DNA of 64,000 bases from CADEFQ01 sp035433705 (lineage in GTDB: Bacteria > Pseudomonadota > Gammaproteobacteria > Steroidobacterales > Steroidobacteraceae), in the NCBI GenBank assembly GCA_035433705.1, contig DAORVK010000008.1, positions 21,349 through 85,348 on the forward strand, read 5' to 3'. Numbering within the stretch: the stretch's first letter is position 1; each line of letters opens with the position of its first letter. This document shows, in pieces, positions 18,901 through 26,702 of the stretch. A model generated the notes under the pieces. That model saw only the letters and a program-made list of their open reading frames with translations. It made no database searches and was not told where the DNA came from. The position numbers and the translations under genes are program-made.

Positions 18901-19699
18901 CGCGCGGCTCGACCCTGCCGATCTCACCGGCGCCGTATTTGCATCAGCGGATGAACGCATCGTCGGCGAGCGCGAGGTCGATCCGTCCAAGCGCTTCGTC
19001 GTGACGACGAAAGTGAAGCTCGTGCTGGGCGACCGTGTCACGATCGACACCTACGGCCTCTCCGGCCGCCTCACCGGCTCACTCGTGGCCGAGACCGACG
19101 AGAACGACATCGCGCGCGGCACCGGCGAGCTGAGCATCGCCGAGGGCAAGTACATCGCCTTCGGGCGGCGGCTCGACATCGAGCACGGCAAGCTGATCTT
19201 CAACAACGGGCCGCTCGCCGACCCCGGAATCGACATACGCGCGAGCCGGGAGTTTCCGGACGTGACCGCGGGCGCCAATGTGCGTGGCACGTTGCGCTCG
19301 CCGCGCCTCACACTGTTCTCGGACCCGCAGATCTCGCAGTCGCAGATCCTGTCGCTCCTGATCGCAGGCGGCTCACTCGAATCGGTGCAGGCGCAGGACG
19401 CAAACGGTGGCGCGCGCCGCAGCAACCCGTTCGCGGTACAGGGCGGCGCCATCCTCGCCCAGCAACTCGGCGAGTACGTCGGCCTCGAGGACATCAGCCT
19501 CGAATCCTCGCTCAGCAACGAAACTTCTCTCGTACTGGGCAAGTACCTGACGCCGCGGCTCTATGTCAGCTATGGCGTAAGCCTCACCGAGGCGATCAAC
19601 ACCATCAAGATGCGTTACACGCTCGGCGACGACTGGACCGTGAAGCTGGAGTCGGGTGCTGTGCAGAGCGCCGATCTCGAATACACGATAGAGAAGTAG
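15965..19699 (+). CDS. tamB: TamB inner-membrane-anchored bridge protein
   Basis: 1244 residues, close to E. coli TamB (1259). One N-terminal membrane helix (TIVLVVLLAALCALPFALLYYL) is followed by a long repetitive beta structure expected to form the hydrophobic groove across the periplasm. The conserved C-terminal TamB domain (DUF490) includes GTGELSIAEGKYIAFGRRL, LIFNNGPLADPGIDIRASRE, SDPQISQSQILSLLIAGG and YGVSLTEAINTIKMRYTLG. It acts with TamA and overlaps with YdbH and YhdP in lipid transport in E. coli; a YdbH gene lies about 10 kb upstream in this same window. Confidence 0.93.
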   Translation: MARPFTIVLVVLLAALCALPFALLYYLAFTPEGLAMIVARVPHRVGPVTMEIGAVRGTIAGGFDVARFELTHERVHLVVEQGHARLAIAPLLWQTIDVPEARAHSVLIEVRPRRRPPDGSPPRFLPRLLRIDAGDARAGVVTIVAPHGDRVDFLNARASGVVRRRSIRIFEAEGGFQGMHLTANGVLRAADPMQIDASGRAAWQAPEATRWIANFTAAGDLDRLEFKGGLAEPFRAEATGAAEALTSAWKISATAQVSQLDLADFGGGKALGEIYGEVAGDVTTDGIRAHGVLTPQGLAAGAFDVEFDGKYAAQTLAIRQVRFRHQGSGASATAAGRIRIEEDGPWLDLSGRWNSFQWPLPADDPAVRSAQGSYRLRGNLPFELTANGEVQAANLKPVRVALEGRMGGDQLAADRVRVDGYGGRAELRGSVGWQPDETWQLSGHIASLDTGLFDTRLAGRISFDMDANGEGFSPEGQLDLRIARLGGVLRGGRASGAGRVIRRGEALDFRDVDVRIGSTRARLDGGLAPDAWSLRFDVTADDLGLLDAEARGRFATRGTLGGSPDAPEIDATLHGEGIDYKDTRLASLDGRMKFDARPDQPLEVKLGVRGLTKGARHIEAIDFMAQGTTAHHEVRITAGSKPLAVAVRGTGRYDARLWKAAITGLDLENGDEAALHLTQPSSFTLGPGQLALETTCLRGETAQVCATGHRNPQDWAATLSAKDLPISTFTVGLTPGVTYEGAVDIEAAAGANEGERWRGSLRADLRGARTRRRLANQREDVTELGGGTIQGSATADAIVMNARLDAGVSGGLSGHAEIARAGDEWRAWPLSGNLEVQTDSLGFLAVLVDAIDRSAGKLAADVQLAGTLGAPRLSGTLAVRDGELDFYQVNLPLRAVTLDARFQENTLSFNGSTTAGDGKATASGRLGWRGGLPYGVITVNGENLRVANVPEARIFASPALVFNVDGRRIDVTGTVVVPNARLDPADLTGAVFASADERIVGEREVDPSKRFVVTTKVKLVLGDRVTIDTYGLSGRLTGSLVAETDENDIARGTGELSIAEGKYIAFGRRLDIEHGKLIFNNGPLADPGIDIRASREFPDVTAGANVRGTLRSPRLTLFSDPQISQSQILSLLIAGGSLESVQAQDANGGARRSNPFAVQGGAILAQQLGEYVGLEDISLESSLSNETSLVLGKYLTPRLYVSYGVSLTEAINTIKMRYTLGDDWTVKLESGAVQSADLEYTIEK

Positions 19700-19748
19700 C
19701 ACGGCGGGCGGCGCGCGGCCCGTCGCTCGCAGCAGGCAGCCGCATCCC

Positions 19749-19793
19749 TTGACGTCTTCCGCATGTTTATGCATAATTACGATTAATTATGCA
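19749..19793 (+). promoter_or_regulatory. argR promoter with an ARG-box-like palindrome over -10 and start codon
   Basis: A -35 (TTGACG, 19749-19754), a 17-base spacer and a -10 (CATAAT, 19772-19777) precede argR. TGCATAATTA (19770-19779) and TAATTATGCA (19784-19793) form a perfect 10-bp inverted repeat around CGAT. It covers the -10, the predicted start of transcription and the ATG at 19789. The AT-rich palindrome resembles ArgR operators, so autorepression is expected. The predicted leader is only about five bases. Confidence 0.7.
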
Positions 19794-20229
19794 CGCCACC
19801 GCCCGCCATCACGCCATCACGCGCCTGCTGCAAGGCGGCGGCGTGCGCAAGCAGGCCGACCTCGTACGGTTGCTGAAGGCCGAAGGCCACGCGGTCACCC
19901 AGTCGTCGGTGAGCCGCGATCTGCGCGAGATCGGCGTGCTGAAGGCCGCCGACGGCTACGTGCTGCCCGGCGGGGAAGCGGCGCGTCCGGCGGGCGACTT
20001 CGCTGCGCTTGAGCAGTTTGTGCGTGACCTGCGCGTCGCGGGTTCCTCGCTCACCGTTCTCAGGACCCATACCGGCGCAGCGCAAAGCGTCGCGCTCGCG
20101 ATCGACCGCGCCAGCTGGCCGGATGTCGTCGGCACCCTCTCCGGCGACGACACGATTTTCATCGCCACCGCGAGCGCCCGCGACCAGGCCGCGCTCGTCA
20201 GGCGTCTCCGTTCCCTTTTCAACATCTGA
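19789..20229 (+). CDS. argR: Arginine repressor
   Basis: 146 residues, normal ArgR length. The N-terminal winged helix-turn-helix (ITRLLQGGGVRKQADLVRLL, then TQSSVSRDLREIGVLKAADG) binds operators. The C-terminal oligomerisation and arginine-binding domain includes RTHTGAAQSVALAID and LSGDDTIFIATASA, with the GDD acidic residues that contact L-arginine. It heads the arginine operon and probably represses itself and the genes behind it when arginine is plentiful. The ATG sits inside the operator with no Shine-Dalgarno, so translation is probably leaderless. argG starts 8 bases later. Confidence 0.93.
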   Translation: MHATARHHAITRLLQGGGVRKQADLVRLLKAEGHAVTQSSVSRDLREIGVLKAADGYVLPGGEAARPAGDFAALEQFVRDLRVAGSSLTVLRTHTGAAQSVALAIDRASWPDVVGTLSGDDTIFIATASARDQAALVRRLRSLFNI

Positions 20230-20237
20230 TCCCCGCC

Positions 20238-21455
20238 ATGACCCAACCTATCGTCCTCGCCTACTCGGGCGGACTCGACACCTCGTTCCTCGTGCCCTGG
20301 GTAGCCGAGCATTATCAGCGCCCGGTGATCACGGTGACCGTGGACACGGGCGGCATCGATGCGGCCGCCGCCCGCACGCTTGAGGAGCGGGCGCTCGCGC
20401 TCGGCGCCGTCGCGCACCACCAGATCGATGCGCGCGCCGACTATTTCGATCAGGTACTGCGCTTCCTGATCATGGGTAATGTGCGCCGCGGCCAGCTCTA
20501 TCCGCTATGCGTCGGCGCCGAGCGCGTGATGCAGGCACAAACAATCGCGCACATGGCGCGCAAGCTCGGAACGGGAAGCATTGCACACGGCTGCACCGCC
20601 GCCGGCAACGATCAGGTGCGCTTCGAGGTAGCCCTGCGCACGCTTGCGCCCGAACTCGAGATCATCGCGCCGGTGCGCGACCGGGCATTCAAGCGCCAGG
20701 AAGAGCTCGAGTATCTGCAGGCGCGGCAGCTCCCGGTGCCGCCGTTCGGAGCGGCGTACTCGATCAACCGCGGACTCTGGGGCGTGACGATTGGCGGCAA
20801 GGAGACGCTTACTTCCGAGGGCAGCATTCCGGAAGAGCACTGGGTGCTGTCGAAAGGCGCGTTCGCGAAGCCACGCACGCCCGAGCGCCACACGATCGAG
20901 TTTGCCGAGGGGCAGCCTGTCGGTGTCGATGGGCAAAGGCTCGCGCCCGTGGCGGTCATCGAGACGCTCGAGGCGATCGCGGCGCCCTTTGGCATCGGCC
21001 GCGGCATCCATCTCGGCGACACGATCATCGGCACGAAGGGCCGAGTCGCGTTCGAGGCGCCCGCGGCGGAAGCGCTGCTCACCGCGCATCGCGAGCTCGA
21101 GAAGCTCGTGCTCACCGCGCGCCAGCAACGCGTCAAGGAGTCGGTCGCGCAGCCCTACGGCGATCTCGTGCACGAGGGCCAGCTTCTCGATCCCGTGTGC
21201 CGCGACATCGAAGCGCTGCTCGTGTCGTCCCAGGCGCGAGTCACTGGCAGCGTGCACCTGCTGTTTCGCCCCGGGAGTCTCTTTGTGGAAGGCGTGAGCT
21301 CGCCGTTCTCGCTCATGGCGGCGTCGAAAGGCGTATACGGTGAGTCGGTCGGCGAGTGGTCGGCCGCCGATGCGCTCGGTTTCTCGAAACTCGTCGCCCT
21401 GCCGGGCGTGTTCCACACCCGCGCCGGCGAGCTCGCACGGAGTGCCCGTTCATGA
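20238..21455 (+). CDS. argG: Argininosuccinate synthase
   Basis: 405 residues. The ATP-pyrophosphatase loop AYSGGLDTSFLV is at the N-terminus; HGCTAAGNDQVRFEVA and IPEEHWVLSKGAF match conserved active-site blocks. It joins citrulline and aspartate with ATP to give argininosuccinate, the next-to-last step of arginine synthesis, in the cytoplasm. It is placed directly after argR and overlaps the next gene by four bases (ATGA). Having argG first resembles the gene order of Bacteroidetes arginine operons more than that of enterobacteria. Confidence 0.94.
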   Translation: MTQPIVLAYSGGLDTSFLVPWVAEHYQRPVITVTVDTGGIDAAAARTLEERALALGAVAHHQIDARADYFDQVLRFLIMGNVRRGQLYPLCVGAERVMQAQTIAHMARKLGTGSIAHGCTAAGNDQVRFEVALRTLAPELEIIAPVRDRAFKRQEELEYLQARQLPVPPFGAAYSINRGLWGVTIGGKETLTSEGSIPEEHWVLSKGAFAKPRTPERHTIEFAEGQPVGVDGQRLAPVAVIETLEAIAAPFGIGRGIHLGDTIIGTKGRVAFEAPAAEALLTAHRELEKLVLTARQQRVKESVAQPYGDLVHEGQLLDPVCRDIEALLVSSQARVTGSVHLLFRPGSLFVEGVSSPFSLMAASKGVYGESVGEWSAADALGFSKLVALPGVFHTRAGELARSARS

Positions 21456-22531
21456 TGAAGTCCGTCGTCGTCGACAAGATCGCCTCCGTCACACAGGCCT
21501 TGAGCCTGACGCACGAAGTGCGCATTTCCACGGAGATTCCGGCCGAGGAAGGCGTGATCGTAGTCGTCGAGGTGCTGACCAACAAATCCACCTACAACAC
21601 GCTCGAGCTGACGAGCGGGCGCATGGCGAAGGTCGGAAGGGGCGACGTCGTGGTCGGCGCGCTCGGACACCGCAAGGCGCTGTTCGGCTACTCGGGCCAC
21701 GTGCCCGAGTCGATCAAGACGGGCGACGTGATCCAGATGCTCAATATCGGCGGCGTGCTCGGCATCTGCGATTCGATGAACCCCGACAAGGGCAAACCGT
21801 TCGACTGCCGCGTGCTCGGCGTCGTGCTGCAGTTTCCCTATCTCGGCGAACGCATCGGCGTGCCGGCGCGCGCAGGTTTTCGCCGGCTCGACTACGATGC
21901 GCCGCTCGATGCGAAAGGCGTGCCGGTCGTCGCGCTCGCCGGTACCTGCATGGAAGCCGGCAAGACTGCGGCGGCCTGCGCAATCGTCTCGCGCATGCGT
22001 CACCGCGGACTCGTGGTCGATGCGTTCAAGGCGACCGGCGTCTCGCTTCGCCGCGACATTCTCGCCATGGCCGATGCCGGCGCGCGCAACACGATGATCT
22101 TCACCGACCTCGGCGTCATCACGACGACGCCAAAGACGGGTCCCGCACTCACCCGCACGATGCTGACGGAGTTGTCGACGGCGAAACCGGACGTGATCGT
22201 GTTCGAACTGGGCGATGGTCTGATGGGGACCTACGGCGTCGATTCGATCCTCTCGTGCGACGACATCAGGAGGGCGCTCACCGGTGTCGTGCTTTCGGCC
22301 AACGATCCGGTCGCGGCCTGGGGCGGAGTGCGGTTGCTGCGCGAGCGCTTCGGCATCGAGCCTTGCGTCGTAACTGGCCCCGCGACCGACAACGCGGTCG
22401 GTGTCGAGATCATCGAGCAGCAGATGAACGTACCGGGGTTCAATGCGCTCTCCTCGGGCGCTGCCCTCGGCGATCGCGTCATCGATGCGCTCGGCCTTTC
22501 GACGAAAGCCGCCAGGGCGCTCGCAGGATGA
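21452..22531 (+). CDS. P-loop protein (DUF1611/dethiobiotin-synthetase-like) in the arginine operon
   Basis: 359 residues. The first 130 or so look beta-rich (VRISTEIPAEEGVIVVVEVL, then GRGDVVVGALGHRKALFGYSG). The rest is a P-loop domain with ALAGTCMEAGKTAAACAIV, a GTD-type Walker A with five residues between G and GKT as in dethiobiotin synthetase and DUF1611. FKATGVSLRRD, DVIVFELGDGLMGTYG and VVLSANDPVAAWG follow. It overlaps argG and argC by four bases on each side, so it is embedded in the operon. Function is unknown. A related DUF1611 enzyme (DgcN) has been reported to N-acetylate D-glutamate, so a role as the missing acylglutamate-forming enzyme is a testable guess; a regulatory or channel protein is also possible. 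Confidence 0.6.
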   Translation: MMKSVVVDKIASVTQALSLTHEVRISTEIPAEEGVIVVVEVLTNKSTYNTLELTSGRMAKVGRGDVVVGALGHRKALFGYSGHVPESIKTGDVIQMLNIGGVLGICDSMNPDKGKPFDCRVLGVVLQFPYLGERIGVPARAGFRRLDYDAPLDAKGVPVVALAGTCMEAGKTAAACAIVSRMRHRGLVVDAFKATGVSLRRDILAMADAGARNTMIFTDLGVITTTPKTGPALTRTMLTELSTAKPDVIVFELGDGLMGTYGVDSILSCDDIRRALTGVVLSANDPVAAWGGVRLLRERFGIEPCVVTGPATDNAVGVEIIEQQMNVPGFNALSSGAALGDRVIDALGLSTKAARALAG

Positions 22532-23610
22532 GCGCCGCGACGCGCATCCCGGCGATCGTGCTCGGTGGTACCGGTTACGTCTCGGGTGAACTGCTGCGCC
22601 TGCTCTCCTCGCACCCGCACTTCGCGATCGCGGGCATTCTTTCCGACAGCCAGCCGGGAGAGCCGGTCGCGAAGTCGTTCCGCCACCTTGCGCCTACGCT
22701 CGGCGGGCTCTGCTTCCGGAACCAGGCCGAAATCGGCTCGCTGGTCGCAAGCCTGCCGCGCGCGGCGATTTTCGGTGCGGCACCGCACGGCGTATCGGCT
22801 GCACTGATCGATGCGCTCCTCACGCGCGCCGCGGCAGCCGGAACCGATGCGCATGTGGTCGATATCTCCGCCGATTTTCGCTACGCGAGTGCAGCGGCCT
22901 ACGAGGCTGTCTACCAACACCCGCACGGCGCGCCCGCGCGCATTCGTGAGTTCACCTGCGCCGTGCCCGAGCAGCTCGCGCGCACGCCGACAAGGCATGT
23001 CGCGCACCCCGGATGCTTTTCAACCGCGACGTTGCTTGCGAGCGTGCCGCTCCTCGCGCTCGACCTCGTGACGCCGAGCCTGTTCGTTGCAGGCGTGACC
23101 GGCAGCACCGGCTCCGGGAGGAAGCCCGTGGAGGGCACGCATCACCCGCAGCGTCACAGCGACTTCTACGCTTACAACGCGCTCGCTCACCGGCATACGC
23201 CGGAGATCGCGGCTTGCGCGGCGGCGGCGAGCGGTATCAACGCGGATTTCGCCTTCGTGCCGCACTCGGGGCCGTTTGCACGCGGCATTCACGTGACGAT
23301 ACAGGCGGCGCTCAAGGCACCGACCGGCAGGACGGCGCCCGACACGGCCGCGGTACTCGCCGCGCTCGGCGATTATTACCGCGATGCGCCGTTCGTCAGC
23401 GTCACGGCCGAGGCGCCGCATGTAAAGGATGTCGCGGCGAGCAACTACGCGCGGCTTTCGGCAGCAGCAAACGGTCGCAGCGTTGCGGTGACCTGCGTCG
23501 TCGACAACCTGAACAAGGGCGCCGCGGGCGGCGCCGTGCAATGGATGAACCGCCTCTTCGACCTGCCGGAAACGGCGGGCCTCACCGCACCCGCGGCGGG
23601 CTGGACATGA
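22528..23610 (+). CDS. argC: N-acyl-gamma-glutamyl-phosphate reductase
   Basis: 360 residues. The NADP-binding loop is VLGGTGYVSGELLRLL; catalytic C163 lies in HPGCFSTATLLA; the substrate loop SGRKPVEGTHHPQR and the FVPHSGPFARGIHVTI block fit ArgC. It reduces N-acylglutamyl phosphate to the semialdehyde in the third step of ornithine synthesis. The acyl group (acetyl or succinyl) cannot be told from this protein. It overlaps the P-loop gene upstream and the aminotransferase downstream by four bases each (ATGA). Confidence 0.92.
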   Translation: MSAATRIPAIVLGGTGYVSGELLRLLSSHPHFAIAGILSDSQPGEPVAKSFRHLAPTLGGLCFRNQAEIGSLVASLPRAAIFGAAPHGVSAALIDALLTRAAAAGTDAHVVDISADFRYASAAAYEAVYQHPHGAPARIREFTCAVPEQLARTPTRHVAHPGCFSTATLLASVPLLALDLVTPSLFVAGVTGSTGSGRKPVEGTHHPQRHSDFYAYNALAHRHTPEIAACAAAASGINADFAFVPHSGPFARGIHVTIQAALKAPTGRTAPDTAAVLAALGDYYRDAPFVSVTAEAPHVKDVAASNYARLSAAANGRSVAVTCVVDNLNKGAAGGAVQWMNRLFDLPETAGLTAPAAGWT

Positions 23611-24734
23611 GCGCGCTCGCGCCGGTCTTCGCGCAGTACCCGCTCGAAGTGGAGCACGCCGCGGGCGTGTGGTTGCACGCCCGCGGCGGACGGCGTGTAC
23701 TCGATCTCTACGGCGGCCACGCGGTCGCCGCGCTCGGCTACGGGCACCCGGGGTGGACCCGCGCGCTGCAGGCGCAGGCCGCCGCGTGCAACTTCCAGAG
23801 CAACGCCGTACCGATGGCGGTGCGCGAGCGGGCGGCGGCGCGCCTGCTGCACTTCGCAGGCGGCGCGTACGACAGCGTATTCTTCGTCAACAGTGGTGCG
23901 GAGGCGAACGAGAACGCGCTCAAGATGGCGTTCCGGATGACGGGGCGATCGCACGTCGCCGCCGTCGAAAGCGGCTTTCATGGTCGCACTGCCGCGGCAG
24001 GCGCCATCACCTGGGGCGCGCGCGAGAAGTGGCATGCCTTTCCTCGCACACCGTTCGACGTATCGTGGATGCCGCGGCAAGACACAGCTGCGATCGCGCA
24101 GCACGTCACCCCTGACACGGCTGCGGTCATCGTCGAGCCGATCCAGGGCGTTGGCGGCGCTTTCGACCTCGGCGCGCCCTTCCTGCAGGCTCTTCGCCAG
24201 CGTTGCGACGAAGTCGGCGCGCTGCTCGTGTTCGACGAGGTCCAGTGCGGCATGGGCCGAAGTGGGCACGCTTTCGCTGCGGACCTGTACAGCGTGCGCC
24301 CCGACATGATCACCACCGCCAAAGCACTCGGCAACGGCTTTCCCTGCGCGGCACTCCTGATGACGCCTCGCGTGACGAAGGCTGTCAGGATGGAGACCCT
24401 CGGCACCACCTTCGGTGGCGGACCGATGGCTTGCGCCGCGATCGAAGCAGTGATCGAGGCGATCGAGCGCGAAGACCTCCTCGCGAACGTGCGGCGCGTA
24501 TCGCAGTACATTCGCGAGACCTGCCGGGTCGGCCCGGTGACCGGCTTTCAGGGCGAAGGCTTCCTCCTCGGCCTGCGCATGAACCGGCCCGCGAAGGAGC
24601 TGCAGGCTGCGCTGCTTGCGCGCGATATCCTCACGGGCACCAGCGGCGATCCAGAGGTGCTGCGCCTGTTGCCACCGTTCATCCTGCGGGAAGAACACGT
24701 GGATTTGCTGAAGGGGGCGCTCGCGACGCTGTGA
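23607..24734 (+). CDS. argD: N-acylornithine aminotransferase
   Basis: 375 residues, class III PLP aminotransferase. Landmarks are LYGGHAVAALGYGHP, FVNSGAEANENALKMA (phosphate-binding), D210 in LLVFDEVQCGMGRSG and the PLP lysine K239 in ITTAKALGNGFP. It converts the acylglutamate semialdehyde to N-acylornithine using glutamate. Placed between argC and the acylornithine carbamoyltransferase, it fits a pathway in which the acyl group stays on until after carbamoylation. Confidence 0.92.
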   Translation: MSALAPVFAQYPLEVEHAAGVWLHARGGRRVLDLYGGHAVAALGYGHPGWTRALQAQAAACNFQSNAVPMAVRERAAARLLHFAGGAYDSVFFVNSGAEANENALKMAFRMTGRSHVAAVESGFHGRTAAAGAITWGAREKWHAFPRTPFDVSWMPRQDTAAIAQHVTPDTAAVIVEPIQGVGGAFDLGAPFLQALRQRCDEVGALLVFDEVQCGMGRSGHAFAADLYSVRPDMITTAKALGNGFPCAALLMTPRVTKAVRMETLGTTFGGGPMACAAIEAVIEAIEREDLLANVRRVSQYIRETCRVGPVTGFQGEGFLLGLRMNRPAKELQAALLARDILTGTSGDPEVLRLLPPFILREEHVDLLKGALATL

Positions 24735-24750
24735 AGCGCGCGAGTCTCGC

Positions 24751-25755
24751 ATGCACCGCTTTCTCGACCTCGCCGATTTCAGTCGTGACGAGATCACCGC
24801 GCTGATCGATCTTGCGCGTCATCTTGAGCAGCACCCCGAACCGCGCGCGCTCGCGGGGCGCATGCTCGGCCTCGTGTTCTTCAACCCGTCGCTGCGCACC
24901 CTCGCCTCCTTCCAGGCCGGCATGGCCCGGCTCGGCGGCACCTCGTTCGTGATCACGCCGGGCCAGGGCACCTGGCAACTCGAGACGCACCTCGGCGCCG
25001 TGATGAACGGCGCCGCTGCAGAGCACGTGCGCGAGGGGCTGCCCGTGCTCGCTTCCTATTGCGATGCGCTCGGCATCCGTGCGTTTGCCGAAGGCAAGGA
25101 CCTTGCACGCGACCTCGCCGAGACGCAGTTCAGCGCGATGGCCGAAGTGATCGACAAGCCGCTCATCAATCTCGAGTCGGCGATGAACCACCCCTGCCAG
25201 TCGCTTGCGGACTGGAAGACCCTGGACGACCTCGCTGTGCCGCGACACGCAAAGTTCGTGTTGTCCTGGGTACAGCACCCTCGCGCGCTGCCTCTCGCAG
25301 TGCCGGCCGCCACCGTGCACATGGCGGCGATGCGCGGCATGGAGGTGGTCGTGCTGCGCCCGGAAGGCTACGGCCTGCCACCCGAAGTCATGGACAAGGC
25401 GCGCACCGCGGCGGCCGGGTCGGGTGGTTCAGTCCGCGAGACCGCGAACCGCGCGGAAGCGCTCGCCGGTGCGCAGGTGCTCTACGCGAAGGAATGGGGT
25501 TCGACGACGCACTACGGCAATGCCGAAGGTGACGCCGGTCTGCGCGCGGGCCTGAGCGGCTGGTGCGTGACTCCGGAGTGGTTCGACCTGACCGACGCAG
25601 AGTGCAAGTTCATGCACTGCCTGCCCGTGCGCCGCAACGTCGCCGTGGCAGACGCAGTGCTCGACAGTCCGCGCAGCATCGTGCAGCGCGAAGCCTTCAA
25701 CCGCATGACCGCGCAGATGGCGGTCCTCTACCGCATGCTTTCCCGGGGAGTGTAA
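24751..25755 (+). CDS. N-acylornithine carbamoyltransferase, probably N-succinyl type
   Basis: 334 residues. Carbamoyl-phosphate and substrate motifs are present: FFNPSLRT, GQGTWQLETHLG, NHPCQSLAD and FMHCLPVRRN. The protein aligns without gaps through residue 100 with Bacteroides fragilis N-succinylornithine transcarbamylase, as I recall that sequence (MDGDKPEH there, MNGAAAEH here). The residue that sets acyl specificity is Pro90 there and Glu92 in the Xanthomonas N-acetylornithine enzyme; here it is A90. A small residue at this site goes with succinyl specificity. The usual second arginine of SxRTR is Leu51. It would make N-acylcitrulline, which needs a later deacylase not seen in the window. 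Confidence 0.82.
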   Translation: MHRFLDLADFSRDEITALIDLARHLEQHPEPRALAGRMLGLVFFNPSLRTLASFQAGMARLGGTSFVITPGQGTWQLETHLGAVMNGAAAEHVREGLPVLASYCDALGIRAFAEGKDLARDLAETQFSAMAEVIDKPLINLESAMNHPCQSLADWKTLDDLAVPRHAKFVLSWVQHPRALPLAVPAATVHMAAMRGMEVVVLRPEGYGLPPEVMDKARTAAAGSGGSVRETANRAEALAGAQVLYAKEWGSTTHYGNAEGDAGLRAGLSGWCVTPEWFDLTDAECKFMHCLPVRRNVAVADAVLDSPRSIVQREAFNRMTAQMAVLYRMLSRGV

Positions 25756-25763
25756 AGACCGCC

Positions 25764-26702
25764 ATGATCAAGCACCGCGACGACCAGGCACTTGCCGTCC
25801 GCTCGCTACGCAGCGCAGCGCCGTACATCCGCATGTACAAGGGCAAGACCTTCGTGATCAAAGCCGGCGGCGCCGTGTTCGGCGACACCACGGCAACACG
25901 GGCGCTGATCGAGCAGATCGCGATCCTGCACTATTTCGGCGTGCGCGTCGTTTTCGTGCACGGCGGCGGACCGCAGCTCACGGAACTCACCGAGGCGCTC
26001 GGCGTACCGACCCGCATGGTGCAGGGCCGCCGCATCACGGACCAGAAGTCGATCGACGTGACCGCGATGGTGCTGAACGGCCTCATCAACACGCGGGTGC
26101 TTGGCATCTGCCGCGAGCTGAATATCGAGGCGGTCGGTGTGAGCGGCGTCGATGCAGGCCTGGTCACGGCGCACAAGCGCCCGGCGGTGAAGATGAGCGA
26201 CGGCGAAACCGTCGACTTCGGCTTCGTCGGCGATATCGATGCCGTCGATACCACTGTACTGAAGAAGCTCCTCGACAACGGATTGATGCCGGTGGTGAGC
26301 CCCCTGTCAGCCGATGCGAACGGCACGCTGCTCAACATCAACGCCGACACGGTGGCATCCGCGATCGGCGCGGCGCTCAACGCCGAGAAGCTGATCCTGT
26401 GCACCGGCGCGCCCGGAATCCTCGAGAATGTGGCGGACCCGGGCTCGGTCGTCTCCTACACCGACCTGCCGGGGCTCAAGCGCCTGCGCGACAGCGGCGC
26501 CATCAGCGATGGCATGCTGCCGAAGGCAAAGGCGATCGAGGACGCGATCCGCGGCGGCGTCCGCCGGGTGCACGTCATTGCGTACACCTCCCCCGAGAGC
26601 ATCCTCGCGGAAGTGTTCACCAACGAAGGCACCGGCACGCTGATCGTTGCCGACGTCAACGCGCTCAGTACGGCGGAGCAGCAGCAGAGCAGCGGCACAT
26701 GA
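25764..26702 (+). CDS. argB: N-acylglutamate kinase
   Basis: 312 residues of the amino-acid kinase fold. FVIKAGGAVFGD (ATP-side Lys and glycine loop), VFVHGGGPQLTELTEALG (substrate loop), NINADTVASAIGAALNAEKL and ISDGMLPKAKAIEDAIRGG are the expected blocks. It phosphorylates N-acylglutamate. The loop after the GGGPQ motif is closer to the kinases of acylornithine-type pathways than to E. coli ArgB, so the substrate may be N-succinylglutamate; this is inference. The ATG at 25764 follows GGGGAG at longer than usual spacing; the stop overlaps argH (ATGA). Confidence 0.88.
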   Translation: MIKHRDDQALAVRSLRSAAPYIRMYKGKTFVIKAGGAVFGDTTATRALIEQIAILHYFGVRVVFVHGGGPQLTELTEALGVPTRMVQGRRITDQKSIDVTAMVLNGLINTRVLGICRELNIEAVGVSGVDAGLVTAHKRPAVKMSDGETVDFGFVGDIDAVDTTVLKKLLDNGLMPVVSPLSADANGTLLNINADTVASAIGAALNAEKLILCTGAPGILENVADPGSVVSYTDLPGLKRLRDSGAISDGMLPKAKAIEDAIRGGVRRVHVIAYTSPESILAEVFTNEGTGTLIVADVNALSTAEQQQSSGT

